From: Methylococcus capsulatus str. Texas = ATCC 19069 | GTDB lineage: Bacteria > Pseudomonadota > Gammaproteobacteria > Methylococcales > Methylococcaceae | NCBI RefSeq assembly: GCF_000424685.1 | Contig: NZ_AUKJ01000020.1 | Span: 62,001 to 126,000, forward strand | Direction of reading: 5' to 3' | Length of the DNA stretch: 64,000 nt | Part shown: piece after piece, positions 18,364 through 27,961 of the stretch | How positions within the stretch are numbered: the first letter of the stretch is position 1 | Layout: each line of letters begins with the position of its first letter | The notes under the pieces: generated by a model | Database searches by the model: none | What the model was told of the DNA's origin: nothing | The model's input: only the letters and a program-made list of their open reading frames with translations | Program-made: the position numbers and the translations under genes

Positions 18364-19447
18364 ACCAGTAGTCCAGGCCCTGCTGCATGAGCCGGCGGCG
18401 CTCGCCGCGATCCAGGCCGGTCCAGGGCTCCGGCGATCGCACCGCGCGGTAGAGCAGGTCGAACAGGAACAGATGACGACGCAGGGTGCGGCGCACGCGG
18501 TGGGGCATGCGCGGATTGAATACGCCCAGGATGGAGAACAACTGGCTCCAGTTCTTCCGGATCCAGGCCCAGGAGCCCAGCTCCAGCGTGAAAGGGATGA
18601 ACTGGCCGGCCGGCTGATCTTCCCGGTAACGGTCGTACAGGTAATCCCACAAATCTCCGTGGGCCAGGTACTGGCGGGACTGCGGCTCCATGCAATAGAT
18701 GTGGTTGGGATGGGTACGGTCGAGCAGATGTTTGAGCGCCACTGCTTCCGGCAGGTTCGGAAACGGCTCCCGCGTCTTCGCGTAAGGGAACCAGAGTCGG
18801 TCCACACGGCCATAACCGGAGTGGACGTCCACGCTCAGGGCGATGCGCGCCGGAAAGATTTCCCGCTGCACGAAGTCGCACAATGCCTGTGCCTCGGTCT
18901 GCATCGGTGCATCAGCGGCGCCCTGATACCAAGGCAGACTCGGCGACAGCCGCTGCCCCGCGAACAGATGCCAGGGCGATAGCCCCTCCGCCTGCACCGG
19001 CGCGTTGCGCATGAGATCGACGAACTCGCCGTTGGAACGGCGCTTCAGATACATTCCGACGGGATTGACCAGCGGCACCATCAACAGCCGGGTCTTCCGC
19101 AGCATCTCCCGGGTCACCTCGTCCCAGCGGGCGAGTTCAAGGATGGTGCGCAGATAGGCGATCACCACCCGGGTACCAATGCGTTCGAGGCCGTGCACGC
19201 CGCCGAACAGCGCCAGCACCGGTGTGGTCGGATCGGCGGGGCCGAAACTTATCGCAAGCAGCGGAAAACTCTCCTCGCCGTGCCGCAGCCGCGCCAGGGT
19301 TTCGACCCGGCCGAGTTCGGGAAACTCCTTCAGATGTTCCACCAGCAGCAGGATTTCGCGCAGTTCCGGCAATCCCCGCAGCAGGTTGCGCGTGAGTGGC
19401 TGGGATTCATCCTCGGCCCGGAAGATGTGCTCTTGGGATGCGATCAT
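18356..19447 (-). CDS. M14-family zinc carboxypeptidase-like protein
   Basis: A 363-residue cytoplasmic protein with the M14 zinc site: His85 and Glu88 in GGVHGLERIG, third ligand probably His209 in SVDVHSGYG, and the likely catalytic Glu in FTLELGSW near residue 291. No signal peptide is seen, so it is more like cytosolic succinylglutamate-desuccinylase/AGBL-type M14 proteins than secreted digestive enzymes. It is followed by an alpha/beta hydrolase with an 8-base overlap. Substrate not predictable. Confidence 0.8.
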   Translation of the reverse strand: MIASQEHIFRAEDESQPLTRNLLRGLPELREILLLVEHLKEFPELGRVETLARLRHGEESFPLLAISFGPADPTTPVLALFGGVHGLERIGTRVVIAYLRTILELARWDEVTREMLRKTRLLMVPLVNPVGMYLKRRSNGEFVDLMRNAPVQAEGLSPWHLFAGQRLSPSLPWYQGAADAPMQTEAQALCDFVQREIFPARIALSVDVHSGYGRVDRLWFPYAKTREPFPNLPEAVALKHLLDRTHPNHIYCMEPQSRQYLAHGDLWDYLYDRYREDQPAGQFIPFTLELGSWAWIRKNWSQLFSILGVFNPRMPHRVRRTLRRHLFLFDLLYRAVRSPEPWTGLDRGERRRLMQQGLDYWYV

Positions 19448-19600
19448 GGCGCGGGCATTGTAAATGTATGGGGAGGAGGGTCAACCCGGATTCACCCCGT
19501 CTCCAATACCGACTGTAACACTACTTTTGATACGCTAGATGCGGGCACCAAACCTGGACCGCCCGACCAAACAAATATAACCGACCGGGAGAACCTCTTG

Positions 19601-22066
19601 ATGCCGACCGACACCCACACGATTGCCCGGACCGCCAAGCGGCCGGTTCGCTTCGCCTGCTGCATTTCGGCGCTGTTGGGCGCAATGACTGCGGACCCCA
19701 GCCTAGCCGACTGGGTGGAGCAAGGCCCTGGCCCGACCATCAACGGCCAGACGGAAGGCCTCAAAGATCCGCGCAACCCCGTGTCGGGCGCCATCAACGC
19801 CATCGTGCCCGACCCGTCGAATGGCGACATTCTTTACGTGGGCACGGTCAATGGCGGAGTTTGGAAAACGACCAATGCAAAAGATGTCTCCCCCAACTGG
19901 ACACCCTTGACGGACTCTCAGCTGCCGGCACTTTCCATCGCCTCGCTAGCCTCCAGCCCCCTCAACCGCAACCGGCTGTTTGCCGGCACCGGCAGCACCA
20001 GCTCCAACGGCGGCGAGGGAAACCCCGGCTTCGGCATCGCCCGCTCCGATGACGGCGGTACCTCATGGAAGGTGCTGGCGACGGACACGTTCAAGGACAA
20101 GCGCGTGACCAGCATCGTGCCCACGGCGATGGATGACGGAAACGTGGTGCTGGCTGCCAACTTTTACGAAAAAGGCGGCGTCTACCGCAGCACTGACGGC
20201 GGAGAGAAATTCGAGCGCATTTCGGGCAAGGACGGATCGGGACTGCCGGACGCCGGGGTCAGCAGCCTCATTGCCGATCCCGCCGCCCCGCAAAGACTAT
20301 ACGCGGCGATCCCGGCCGTTGCCCCCTCGCTTTCACCCGACAGAGGCCCCGAGCCGAATTCCGGACAACCCGGCATCTACCGCAGCGACAATGGCGGCGT
20401 CACCTGGTCGCGCATGGGCACTGCACCCGTGGACGGCCCCGACCCGTCGTTGCGTATCCTGCTGTCCCTCCATCACTCCGAAGGCGGCAATGTGCTTTAC
20501 GCCGCCGTGGCCGTCCAGAAAAAGAAGACGGACAAAAGCGGGAAAGAGGAATACAAAGACGTATGGGACAGCGTGTACCGATCCTCCGATCGAGGGGCAA
20601 ACTGGACGAAGCTTCCGGACATACCGAATGTATCCCCTGGAGCACAGGCATCCATTCATGGCGCATTGCTCGCCGACATCGGCGACCCGAATGCCGTATA
20701 TCTCAGTGGTGACGTCCAGACCGGACCAGCCAACGGCGGGAACATTTCGGTAACCAATCCTAACGCCCTGGGCTGCACCAGGTGGAGCGCCAACGTCTAC
20801 CGCTACAACGGCAGGAGATGGGAACCCGCCGTCTGCAAAGGCGCCAACGGCACCTCACCCCACGCCGATTCGCGGAACATGGTGTTCGATGCCGACGGCA
20901 ATCTCCTGCAGGCCAACGACGGCGGAATCTATCGACTGGTCAAGCCCGCTGACCGCAAGCGCCGCCGCTGGGTTTCCGTGCTCGGGAATCTCCGGTTGGC
21001 GGAAACCATCTCCGCAGCTTACGATCCCCTCAGCGGCTTGGCGTTCTGCGGCACCCAGGACAACGGCTCCGCCGCCCAAACGGCTCAAAACGACTTCTCC
21101 TGGAAGACGCTCATCGAAGGCGACGGCGGCGTGGTCGCCGTGGACTCGGATGTAAATGGTCATCCGGGCAAATCGATTCGTTACTACACCTACGCAGAAC
21201 TCGGATTCTTCACCCGATCGGCCTGGAATGCCCGGGGCCGCATGATCAAGGGGTCGGAGCAAGCCGTCAGGCTTCGAGTCAAGGGGACCGGCAAGCCTTT
21301 GACGAGGGTCGACGACACCGTGCAGTTCTACAACCGTTACGTCCTCAACCTCGTCGATCCGAAGCGGATGCTCATCGGCACGACGAAGCTTTACGAATCC
21401 TTGAACCGCGGCGACCTGCTCGATGCCATATACGAAGGCGACGGCTATGTAAAAGCCCTGGCTTACGGCGGCCGCCGGCAGGGCGCCGAATTCGCGGACG
21501 TCTTGTATGCGGGCACCAGCAGCAGACAGGATCCCCAGCCCGAAGACGATGACGTTGAAAAATCCCTTCCCACGGCTGGAGTCGCCAACGCTGAAGAACC
21601 GGAGGCAACCGGAGAAACCAACGGGCGGATTCTGCACCGCACGAACGTTGGCGAGCAGGTTGCCGCCTTGGCCAGCTACAAGGGCAGCGGTGTCGTCGAT
21701 CTCGCCATCGATCCGCAGGACTATGGGCACGTCTTCGTCGTGGACGACAAAGACCGGATTTGGGCTTCTTTCGACGAAGGTCAGAGCTGGAGCGAACTCA
21801 CCGCAAACCTGAAAGACCTGCTGAAAGGTCCGGTCAAGACCCTTACGGTGAAAGGCGCCGATTCGTACTCCCCGGACACCGTGCTGGTCGCGGGTGGCGG
21901 CTATGGCGTCGCGCAACTCCGCAGTCCCGAGACCCGAGGAGACTGGGCGACCGTGGATAAAGGACTGGCCAATGCGCTCGTGAACGACCTGCGCTATGAC
22001 GGCGAACACCATGTGCTCGTCGCCGCCACCCTCGGACGAGGCGTTTGGACCGTCGGCTTCAAGTAG
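19601..22066 (+). CDS. Secreted Asp-box (BNR-repeat) beta-propeller protein
   Basis: An 821-residue exported protein. The signal peptide spans about the first 36 residues (cationic start, hydrophobic FACCISALLGAM, cleavage near PSLA-D). Asp-box motifs (SxDxGxxW) recur: RSDDGGTSW, RSTDGGEKF, RSDNGGVTW, RSSDRGANW and SFDEGQSW, the pattern of sortilin/VPS10-like and glycoside-hydrolase propellers. No enzyme-specific catalytic set is obvious. Start ATG 19601 follows GGGAGA. It is transcribed divergently from the M14 gene; the 150-base gap holds the promoters. Function unknown; a surface binding or glycan-related role is only a guess. Confidence 0.8.
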   Translation: MPTDTHTIARTAKRPVRFACCISALLGAMTADPSLADWVEQGPGPTINGQTEGLKDPRNPVSGAINAIVPDPSNGDILYVGTVNGGVWKTTNAKDVSPNWTPLTDSQLPALSIASLASSPLNRNRLFAGTGSTSSNGGEGNPGFGIARSDDGGTSWKVLATDTFKDKRVTSIVPTAMDDGNVVLAANFYEKGGVYRSTDGGEKFERISGKDGSGLPDAGVSSLIADPAAPQRLYAAIPAVAPSLSPDRGPEPNSGQPGIYRSDNGGVTWSRMGTAPVDGPDPSLRILLSLHHSEGGNVLYAAVAVQKKKTDKSGKEEYKDVWDSVYRSSDRGANWTKLPDIPNVSPGAQASIHGALLADIGDPNAVYLSGDVQTGPANGGNISVTNPNALGCTRWSANVYRYNGRRWEPAVCKGANGTSPHADSRNMVFDADGNLLQANDGGIYRLVKPADRKRRRWVSVLGNLRLAETISAAYDPLSGLAFCGTQDNGSAAQTAQNDFSWKTLIEGDGGVVAVDSDVNGHPGKSIRYYTYAELGFFTRSAWNARGRMIKGSEQAVRLRVKGTGKPLTRVDDTVQFYNRYVLNLVDPKRMLIGTTKLYESLNRGDLLDAIYEGDGYVKALAYGGRRQGAEFADVLYAGTSSRQDPQPEDDDVEKSLPTAGVANAEEPEATGETNGRILHRTNVGEQVAALASYKGSGVVDLAIDPQDYGHVFVVDDKDRIWASFDEGQSWSELTANLKDLLKGPVKTLTVKGADSYSPDTVLVAGGGYGVAQLRSPETRGDWATVDKGLANALVNDLRYDGEHHVLVAATLGRGVWTVGFK

Positions 22067-22079
22067 GCGGCGCCTTTCC

Positions 22080-22109
22080 CATCCCGGCAACAGTCCCGCT
22101 GCCGGGATG
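22080..22109. terminator. Perfect 10-bp hairpin after the propeller gene
   Basis: CATCCCGGCA at 22080-22089 pairs perfectly with TGCCGGGATG at 22100-22109 around a 10-base loop, 14 bases after the stop of the propeller gene. No T-run follows on either strand, so it could be a mRNA 3'-end stabiliser or a weak terminator. Confidence 0.4.
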
Positions 22110-22182
22110 ATCTGATCCGAGGCTTCCGACGCCGGCACCCGGACGCTGTAAAATCGCCGGTGATTTTCTGCGTGACAGGGAC

Positions 22183-23394
22183 ATGACGGTGATTGAGCGG
22201 CTCAAATCCAACTGGAAGGACAAACGAAACCTTTGTCTGGCATTCGCCCTCCTGACGCTCGCCTCCCCCCCCTGCCTCGCAGACCCGACGGACCGGGAGA
22301 CCAGTCTGCCCGCGGCCTTGAACGGCGAACTGGACTACCTGCTCGGCTTCGTCGGCAAGAACCGGCTCGATCCCCACCGGTTCGACGCCGCCCGCATCGG
22401 CCGGCTCCTCGATTTCGTCGCAAGCCCAAAAGACGAAGCGAGGCTCTACCGCGCCGGGGAGCGCAATGGCGCCGCCTCGGCCTACTACGAATCTGATCTC
22501 CGCCGCAGCCTGGACCACCTGCTCCGCCTGACCTACAGCAACGACATTCCTTCGGTATTCTCCGCCCCCTCCACCGTGCGTACCGAGCGCTGGACCACGG
22601 TCGACGCCCCGGGACAAAGGCTGCCGGAACTGTGGGCCCAGCCGACCGCGCCGGACAAGCCGGTCGTGGTCACCGGAATGGAGCACCTGGTCAATTCGCC
22701 GGACAGCCACTCCGGCGCCTATTACGAATACGACCTGTACCGCACCCTCCTCCTGACCCGGGTGGGCGGACGCAAACTCTTGATCAGCCTCTCCAGCCAG
22801 ACCGGTGAGTCCAGGGTCGGGCGCAAGGGCATCATCGTAGGACCGGACGACAACTGGGACTATCTCTACACCGACCAGACCGGTCTGAACCGCACGGGAC
22901 TCGGCTGGGCCAGCACCTATATGTACGGCTCGCAATCGGTGGCGTTCTACCTCGAAACCGAGACCAGCCCGCCGAAAACGCGCTTCGGCGCGTTCAAATG
23001 GATCCGAGCCGGCTGGGCCGGCATCAACGTGGTCAACAGCCAACACATCTTCAGCGGCCTGCGGCGCTTCGGCGATGTGTTCAAGCGGATCGCCGAGCAT
23101 CCCCGCACCGACGACACCGCGGTACTGGCCCGGAACTTCCGCGCCGTGGCGCGCCTGCCACAGTCCCGCCTGAAGCGGCTCACACAGGACTACCTCGCCG
23201 GATTGCGGAAGCGCTGCGAGGAAGAAGGCCTGCTCGCCGACGGCGAGGTACAGGCGCTGTTTCGCGACGGGCACTACCTGGACTCACTGAGCCGGGAAGA
23301 CATGGAATCCATCCTGGCCATCGAGTACGCCAAACAGATACTCGGCAAACCGCACTACGTCGAACTCGCCGATGAATTCGTGCAGATGGAATGA
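22183..23394 (+). CDS. Exported protein of unknown function
   Basis: A 403-residue protein with an N-terminal signal sequence (basic KSNWKDKRNL, hydrophobic CLAFALLTLASPP, cleavage near CLA-DP). The mature part is soluble and mixed alpha/beta. Notable stretches are SDNDIPSVFSAP-like (LTYSNDIPSVF), VVTGMEHLVNSPDSHSGAYY and the segment GIIVGPDDNWDYLYTDQTGL; I do not recognise a family. It follows the propeller gene by about 115 bases and precedes another exported protein, so the three may be a surface-protein group. Confidence 0.7.
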   Translation: MTVIERLKSNWKDKRNLCLAFALLTLASPPCLADPTDRETSLPAALNGELDYLLGFVGKNRLDPHRFDAARIGRLLDFVASPKDEARLYRAGERNGAASAYYESDLRRSLDHLLRLTYSNDIPSVFSAPSTVRTERWTTVDAPGQRLPELWAQPTAPDKPVVVTGMEHLVNSPDSHSGAYYEYDLYRTLLLTRVGGRKLLISLSSQTGESRVGRKGIIVGPDDNWDYLYTDQTGLNRTGLGWASTYMYGSQSVAFYLETETSPPKTRFGAFKWIRAGWAGINVVNSQHIFSGLRRFGDVFKRIAEHPRTDDTAVLARNFRAVARLPQSRLKRLTQDYLAGLRKRCEEEGLLADGEVQALFRDGHYLDSLSREDMESILAIEYAKQILGKPHYVELADEFVQME

Positions 23395-23505
23395 CTCACA
23401 TCGCCTTGTCGTCGCGGCAAAAAAACATTCTTCATCCTACTGCAACCGCCATGTCACGGTCGGCTGCTAGCCTTCCGGGTTCCATCCACCCGAGGTGACC
23501 GACCC

Positions 23506-24915
23506 ATGACCAAGAAAATGCAGTTGTCCACCGTCGCCGCGGCCCTGTTCGCCGCGAACGCCTGCCATGCCGGCATAGACCTCATTGCGATCGGCAGCGC
23601 CGATCCCGCCTCCTTCGACCGGGCGGCCAGAACCCACGCTCCCTTGGAAGCCGGGGTCAGCGGCAACGTTCTCGGCGGCCTGGGCTCCGGACTGGCCTGG
23701 GCCGGCGGCTCCCTGTTCCTCGCGCTGCCCGACCGCGGTCCGAACGCCACGCCTTACAACCCGCTGGTGGATGACACCGCCTCCTACATCAACCGCTTCC
23801 AGACCTTCGATTTCCAGCTCAAGCGCAACGGCGGCGGATCGGGTCTCCCCTTCACCCTGACACCCGTGCTGCTTTCCACCACTCTCTTCTTCAGCGCCAC
23901 TCCGCTCGTCTACGGAACCGGCGCCCTCGGCACGGACGAAAGCCACACCCTGGGGAGCGGCGCACCGGCATTGAACGGCAGGCGCAGCTTCTATTTCACC
24001 GGCCGCTCGGACAATTTCGACCCCGCCGCCCCCTCGACCAACCCCGACAACGGCAGGCTGGACCCGGAAGGCATCCGTCTCTCCAATGACGGTCGCAGCG
24101 TCTTCGTCTCCGACGAATACGGCCCCTACGTTTACCAGTTCGACCGTCTCAGCGGTAAACGGATCAAATCGTTCACGCTGCCCGACCACTTCGCCGTCAC
24201 AACCCCGAGCCCCAGAAGCGCTGACGAAATCGCCGGCAACACGGTGGGGCGCATCGCCAACAAGGGCATGGAGGGCCTGGCCATCACCCCGGACGGCAAG
24301 ACCCTGGTTGGCGTCATGCAGGCCAACCTGACACAGGACAAGAAGAACAGCGTCCGTATCGTCACCCTCGGCATCGCGACCGGCGTGACCCACGAATACG
24401 CCTACCGGCTGACGGAAGGCTCCGGCGTCAGCGAAATCCTCGCGATCAACGATCACGAGTTCCTGGTGGACGAACGCGATGGCAAGGGACTGGGCGACGA
24501 CAGCGCCGCCAAGGTCAAGAAGCTGTTCAAGATCGACCTCGCCGGCGCCGCCGACGTGAGTGGAATCAGCGGCGACCTGTCCGCCTACGCCGTCCCCAAG
24601 ACCCTGTTCCTGGACTTCAAGGCGGCCCTGGCCGACGCCGGCATCAGCGCCTACGACATCCCCTCCAAGATCGAAGGCATCGCGTTCGGCCCGGATGTCA
24701 CGATCGACGGCCGGAAGCGACACACGCTGTTCGTCGCCAACGACAACGACTTCCTGCCCAGCATCACCGACTCCAACCACCCCGACGGCGTCGCCAATCC
24801 GAACAACTTCTACGTGTTCGCCTTCGACGATGCCGACCTGGGCACCGACGCGGGAGGAAAGCCGACGGTGTTCCAGAAACAAAAGATCGCAGGAGCCTCC
24901 TTCACCTTCAGGTGA
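23506..24915 (+). CDS. Exported esterase-like/phytase-like propeller protein
   Basis: A 469-residue protein with a signal peptide (MTKKMQLSTVAAALFAANACHA, cleaved near CHA-G; given here only as landmark residues 1-22). The mature protein matches the esterase-like activity of phytase (phytase-like) family: GGLGSGLAWAGGSLFLALPDRG, NGRLDPEGIRLSNDG, VSDEYGPYVYQFD, NKGMEGLAITPDG and a late SKIEGIAFGPDV are typical of that beta-propeller. Substrate uncertain. The ATG follows a GAGGTG ribosome-binding site. Confidence 0.8.
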   Translation: MTKKMQLSTVAAALFAANACHAGIDLIAIGSADPASFDRAARTHAPLEAGVSGNVLGGLGSGLAWAGGSLFLALPDRGPNATPYNPLVDDTASYINRFQTFDFQLKRNGGGSGLPFTLTPVLLSTTLFFSATPLVYGTGALGTDESHTLGSGAPALNGRRSFYFTGRSDNFDPAAPSTNPDNGRLDPEGIRLSNDGRSVFVSDEYGPYVYQFDRLSGKRIKSFTLPDHFAVTTPSPRSADEIAGNTVGRIANKGMEGLAITPDGKTLVGVMQANLTQDKKNSVRIVTLGIATGVTHEYAYRLTEGSGVSEILAINDHEFLVDERDGKGLGDDSAAKVKKLFKIDLAGAADVSGISGDLSAYAVPKTLFLDFKAALADAGISAYDIPSKIEGIAFGPDVTIDGRKRHTLFVANDNDFLPSITDSNHPDGVANPNNFYVFAFDDADLGTDAGGKPTVFQKQKIAGASFTFR

Positions 24916-24963
24916 AGCCACCGGAGGGAGACGCGCTGCCGGTCCTGACCGGGTCTGGCGTGA

Positions 24964-25569
24964 TCAAACCCGGCCCAGGCTCCGCACCGCTTCGGCTACG
25001 TCCCTGCTGAACCGGGCCAACGCCCGGTTCATGGCGGCCACGGTCGCCCGGTAGTCCGTGCCGGCGGCTGGCTCCGCGTAGCGGGATTCACGGACCAGCA
25101 GTTCGGTCTTGCCGTCGCCGCTGGACACCGACCAGCGCACGCTCAGCACCGCCTCCCCGCCGCTCCCTTCGAAGCGGGTCACCTTCACCACGAGCTGATA
25201 GTCCACCTGGGCGGAACGCTTCCAAGGGTAGGTCACCACTTTCCGGCTCGGAAGGCGCGTCGCGAGGTTTTCCGCGAGCACCTGGGTCACGCCGTCTTTG
25301 AGCGACTCCGCCCATTTGTCGAACTCGGCGAGCTGGAGCTCGTTCTGGCCTCTCCGCGTCACGATCTGGGGACGGTCCAGGTACTCCGGCAATTCGACCG
25401 GGCCCACGCCGAGTGCGATCTCGCGCTCCTGACCGGCAAGCGCACGGGCCGGCTCCTGGACGGCGGAGAGCACGTAGAAGCGGGTGTCGGGGCTGGTGCC
25501 GCAGCCGGTCAGCAACAGCGCGCCGAGGCTCGCCGTCAGAAAAGTCGATCGCATCGCGGGTTCCCTCAT
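24964..25569 (-). CDS. pqiC: PqiC-type ABC transport auxiliary lipoprotein
   Basis: A roughly 200-residue outer-membrane lipoprotein of the PqiC/YmbA family that partners with MCE protein PqiB. The lipobox is LTGC at about residues 20-23, followed by the family segment SPDTRFYVLSA and later VELPEYLDRPQIV. The first possible ATG (25569) overlaps the pqiB stop by 4 bases; a second ATG five codons later (25554) has GAGGGA upstream and is equally likely. Last gene of the pqiA-pqiA-pqiB-pqiC run. Confidence 0.87.
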   Translation of the reverse strand: MREPAMRSTFLTASLGALLLTGCGTSPDTRFYVLSAVQEPARALAGQEREIALGVGPVELPEYLDRPQIVTRRGQNELQLAEFDKWAESLKDGVTQVLAENLATRLPSRKVVTYPWKRSAQVDYQLVVKVTRFEGSGGEAVLSVRWSVSSGDGKTELLVRESRYAEPAAGTDYRATVAAMNRALARFSRDVAEAVRSLGRV

Positions 25570-27284
25570 GGCTTGCCTCCCGATCCACCCTTGCCGTGCA
25601 GCAGGGCTTCCGGATGGCGTTCGAGATAGTCGGTCAGGGCGCGGATGGAACGGGCGGAGGCGGCGAGTTCTTCCAGCGCGTTGCTGATGTCCACCGCCAT
25701 CGCCGAGCCCGGTTCGAGCTGCTCCAGCACCCTGGCGGTGGAGCTGAGGCTCTTTTCCGCCGCCGCGGTGAGGGTCACCATTTCCCGGTCCGCAGTCTGG
25801 GCCAGATGACGCAGGTCCTTCAGGGCAAGGTTCAGGGAACCGACGGCCTCCTTGAGTTCCGGCGAATTGAGCAGGCGATTGCTGCCTTGCACGGTGCCGA
25901 GCAGCTCCTGGCCGATCTTGTCCAGGGGTATCTTCTTGAGGTTCGCAATGATCTCGGTGACGTTGCGCTGCAGTTCGTCCGCCACCGAGGGCAGAGTCGG
26001 CAGCTCGGGGTACTGGCCACTGTAATCCAGGCTTTTCGGCGGGCTTTCCGGATAGAAGTCGAGGTCGACGTAAAGCTGCCCGGTCAGGAGGTTGCCGGTC
26101 CTGAGCCGGGCGCGGAGACCACGCTCCACCAGTTTTTCCATGAAGGGGCGGCGGCCGGCCTCCATCGCCGCCTTATATTCCTTCTTCGCCCGCTCGATGA
26201 TTTCCTCCGCGCCATAGGGAATGAGCCGCTCGGGGTCGATTTCGATGACCACGGGAATCCGGATCTTATGCGCGCCGAAATCCAGCGCGAGCTTCAACTC
26301 GGTCACCGTGCCGACCCGGATGCCCTTGAGTTCGACCGGCGCGCCCACGTTCAACCCCCGCACGGAGTCGTCGAAGAACAGCAGATAAGGCTGGCGCAGC
26401 GTATAGGTCCCTTCGGCGATGCTGGCGAAATCCTTGTGCAGCCTGAAACGGGTATTGGGCTCGCTGGACTGCACCTTGGGATCGTTGAGTGTCGGCGTTT
26501 CGAACGTGATGCCCCCCTGGAGCAGGGACATGATCGAACCGACCTTGAGGTTGACGCCCTGGGCACTGAGGGACAGATCGATCCCGCTGACCTGCCAGAA
26601 GCGGGTACTGTTATGTACGAGGCGGTGATAAGGCGCGTCGATGAAGATTTCGACCTGGACACTCCGGTTGTCCTCGGCCAGCCCGACGTTCACCACCTGC
26701 CCGACCTCGATGTCACGGAAATAGACCGGCGTGCCGTATTTCAGCGGCCCCGCATTGTCCGCCGAGAGGAAAAACGAGCGACCCGGAGTGTCCGCCTTGA
26801 TCCGGGGCGGACGCTCGAGTCCGACGAATCTGCGGACGACCTTGCCGCCACCGAACTCGACGGCGATGTAGTTTCCTGCCATCAGCGTGTCCAGACCGGA
26901 GACGCCGCCCAGCCCCAATTCCGGCTTCACCACCCAGAAGGCGGTGTTTTCACCGAGGTGGGTGGCGACGTGTTTCTCCATCTTGGCGGTGACGACGACC
27001 CCCGTCAGGTCCTCGTTCAGCACCACCGATTCGACCGTGCCGATCTCCACGTCTTTGAACTTGATCTTGCTTTTCCCCGCCTCGAGCCCTGGCGCCTCCT
27101 TGAACAGCAACGTGATGGTGGGTCCCTCCTCGCTCAGCGTCCTATAGGCCAGCCAGATACCGATACCCAATGCTACCAGCGGGATCAGCCAGACCAGCGG
27201 CAGGCCGCGGGAGGTTTTGACCTCCGCCTCCCAGACATCGTAGTCCGGCGCGCCGCCGGCGCCTTCCTTTGGGGATTCGTTCAT
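25566..27284 (-). CDS. pqiB: PqiB-type MCE-domain transport protein
   Basis: A 572-residue inner-membrane-anchored protein with one transmembrane helix (LVWLIPLVALGIGIWLAY, about residues 30-47) and three MCE/MlaD repeats; the starts are visible at ITLLFKEAPGLEAGKSKIKF, SFFLSADNAGPLKYGTPVYF and YLLFFDDSVRGLNVGAPVEL. A C-terminal helical needle region follows. PqiB forms a tunnel across the periplasm for lipid transport. Start ATG 27284 overlaps the upstream pqiA-like stop by 4 bases. Confidence 0.9.
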   Translation of the reverse strand: MNESPKEGAGGAPDYDVWEAEVKTSRGLPLVWLIPLVALGIGIWLAYRTLSEEGPTITLLFKEAPGLEAGKSKIKFKDVEIGTVESVVLNEDLTGVVVTAKMEKHVATHLGENTAFWVVKPELGLGGVSGLDTLMAGNYIAVEFGGGKVVRRFVGLERPPRIKADTPGRSFFLSADNAGPLKYGTPVYFRDIEVGQVVNVGLAEDNRSVQVEIFIDAPYHRLVHNSTRFWQVSGIDLSLSAQGVNLKVGSIMSLLQGGITFETPTLNDPKVQSSEPNTRFRLHKDFASIAEGTYTLRQPYLLFFDDSVRGLNVGAPVELKGIRVGTVTELKLALDFGAHKIRIPVVIEIDPERLIPYGAEEIIERAKKEYKAAMEAGRRPFMEKLVERGLRARLRTGNLLTGQLYVDLDFYPESPPKSLDYSGQYPELPTLPSVADELQRNVTEIIANLKKIPLDKIGQELLGTVQGSNRLLNSPELKEAVGSLNLALKDLRHLAQTADREMVTLTAAAEKSLSSTARVLEQLEPGSAMAVDISNALEELAASARSIRALTDYLERHPEALLHGKGGSGGKP

Positions 27285-27961
27285 TGCTGCATCCAGTAAC
27301 CCGCCTCGGGGCCGGGGTGGGAAGAAACCTCGCCGTCCTTCGACGCCATGCGATCCCAGATCAGGCGGGGATCGAAACTCATCGCCGCGAACATGGTCAC
27401 CACGACCACGCCGCCGAACGCCACGGCGCCGGCGCCGGCCTCGATGGTCGCCAGGGCGCCCAGTTCGACCACCGCCACCAGGATGGTGATCACGAAAATG
27501 TCGATCATCGACCAGCGTCCGATCGATTCGGTGAGCCGGTAAAGCACGGTGCGCTCCCACGGCCGCCAAGACGAACCGAACTGGACCGACAGCAGCAAAA
27601 AGGTCATTACCAGGAGTTTGAGCACCGGCACTACGATGCTGGCAAAGAACACCAGCAGGGCCAGCGGCCACATCCCGCCCACGATCAGTTCCTTGACGCC
27701 GCTGAGGATGGTGTCGGGCTCGCCCCGGCCGGACATCGTCACGGTCATGACCGGCAGCAGATTGGCGGGAATGTAAAGGATGTAAGCCGTCAGCGTCAGC
27801 GCCCAGGTCCGCGCCAGGCTGTTGGGTTTGCGCCGGTGCAGGACCGCGCCACAGCGCGGACAGCGGGGACGGACCGAGCCGGGCAGCGGCCGGCTGAGCA
27901 GACGGCAGCAGTGGCAGAGCAGGTAGCCGGCTTCGGCGGCGGTCTTCTGATGCTCAGCCAC
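27281..27961 (-). CDS. pqiA: PqiA-like membrane protein, second half-size copy
   Basis: A 226-residue membrane protein with a zinc-ribbon-like motif (CHCCRLL then CPRCGAVL) and four hydrophobic segments, the PqiA domain. E. coli PqiA is one ~417-residue protein with two such halves; here they are separate genes. The start is GTG at 27961, inside the last 8 bases of the upstream half, so translation is coupled. It is followed by pqiB with a 4-base overlap. The natural split rather than a frameshift is supported by both halves having complete domains. Confidence 0.82.
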   Translation of the reverse strand: MAEHQKTAAEAGYLLCHCCRLLSRPLPGSVRPRCPRCGAVLHRRKPNSLARTWALTLTAYILYIPANLLPVMTVTMSGRGEPDTILSGVKELIVGGMWPLALLVFFASIVVPVLKLLVMTFLLLSVQFGSSWRPWERTVLYRLTESIGRWSMIDIFVITILVAVVELGALATIEAGAGAVAFGGVVVVTMFAAMSFDPRLIWDRMASKDGEVSSHPGPEAGYWMQQ

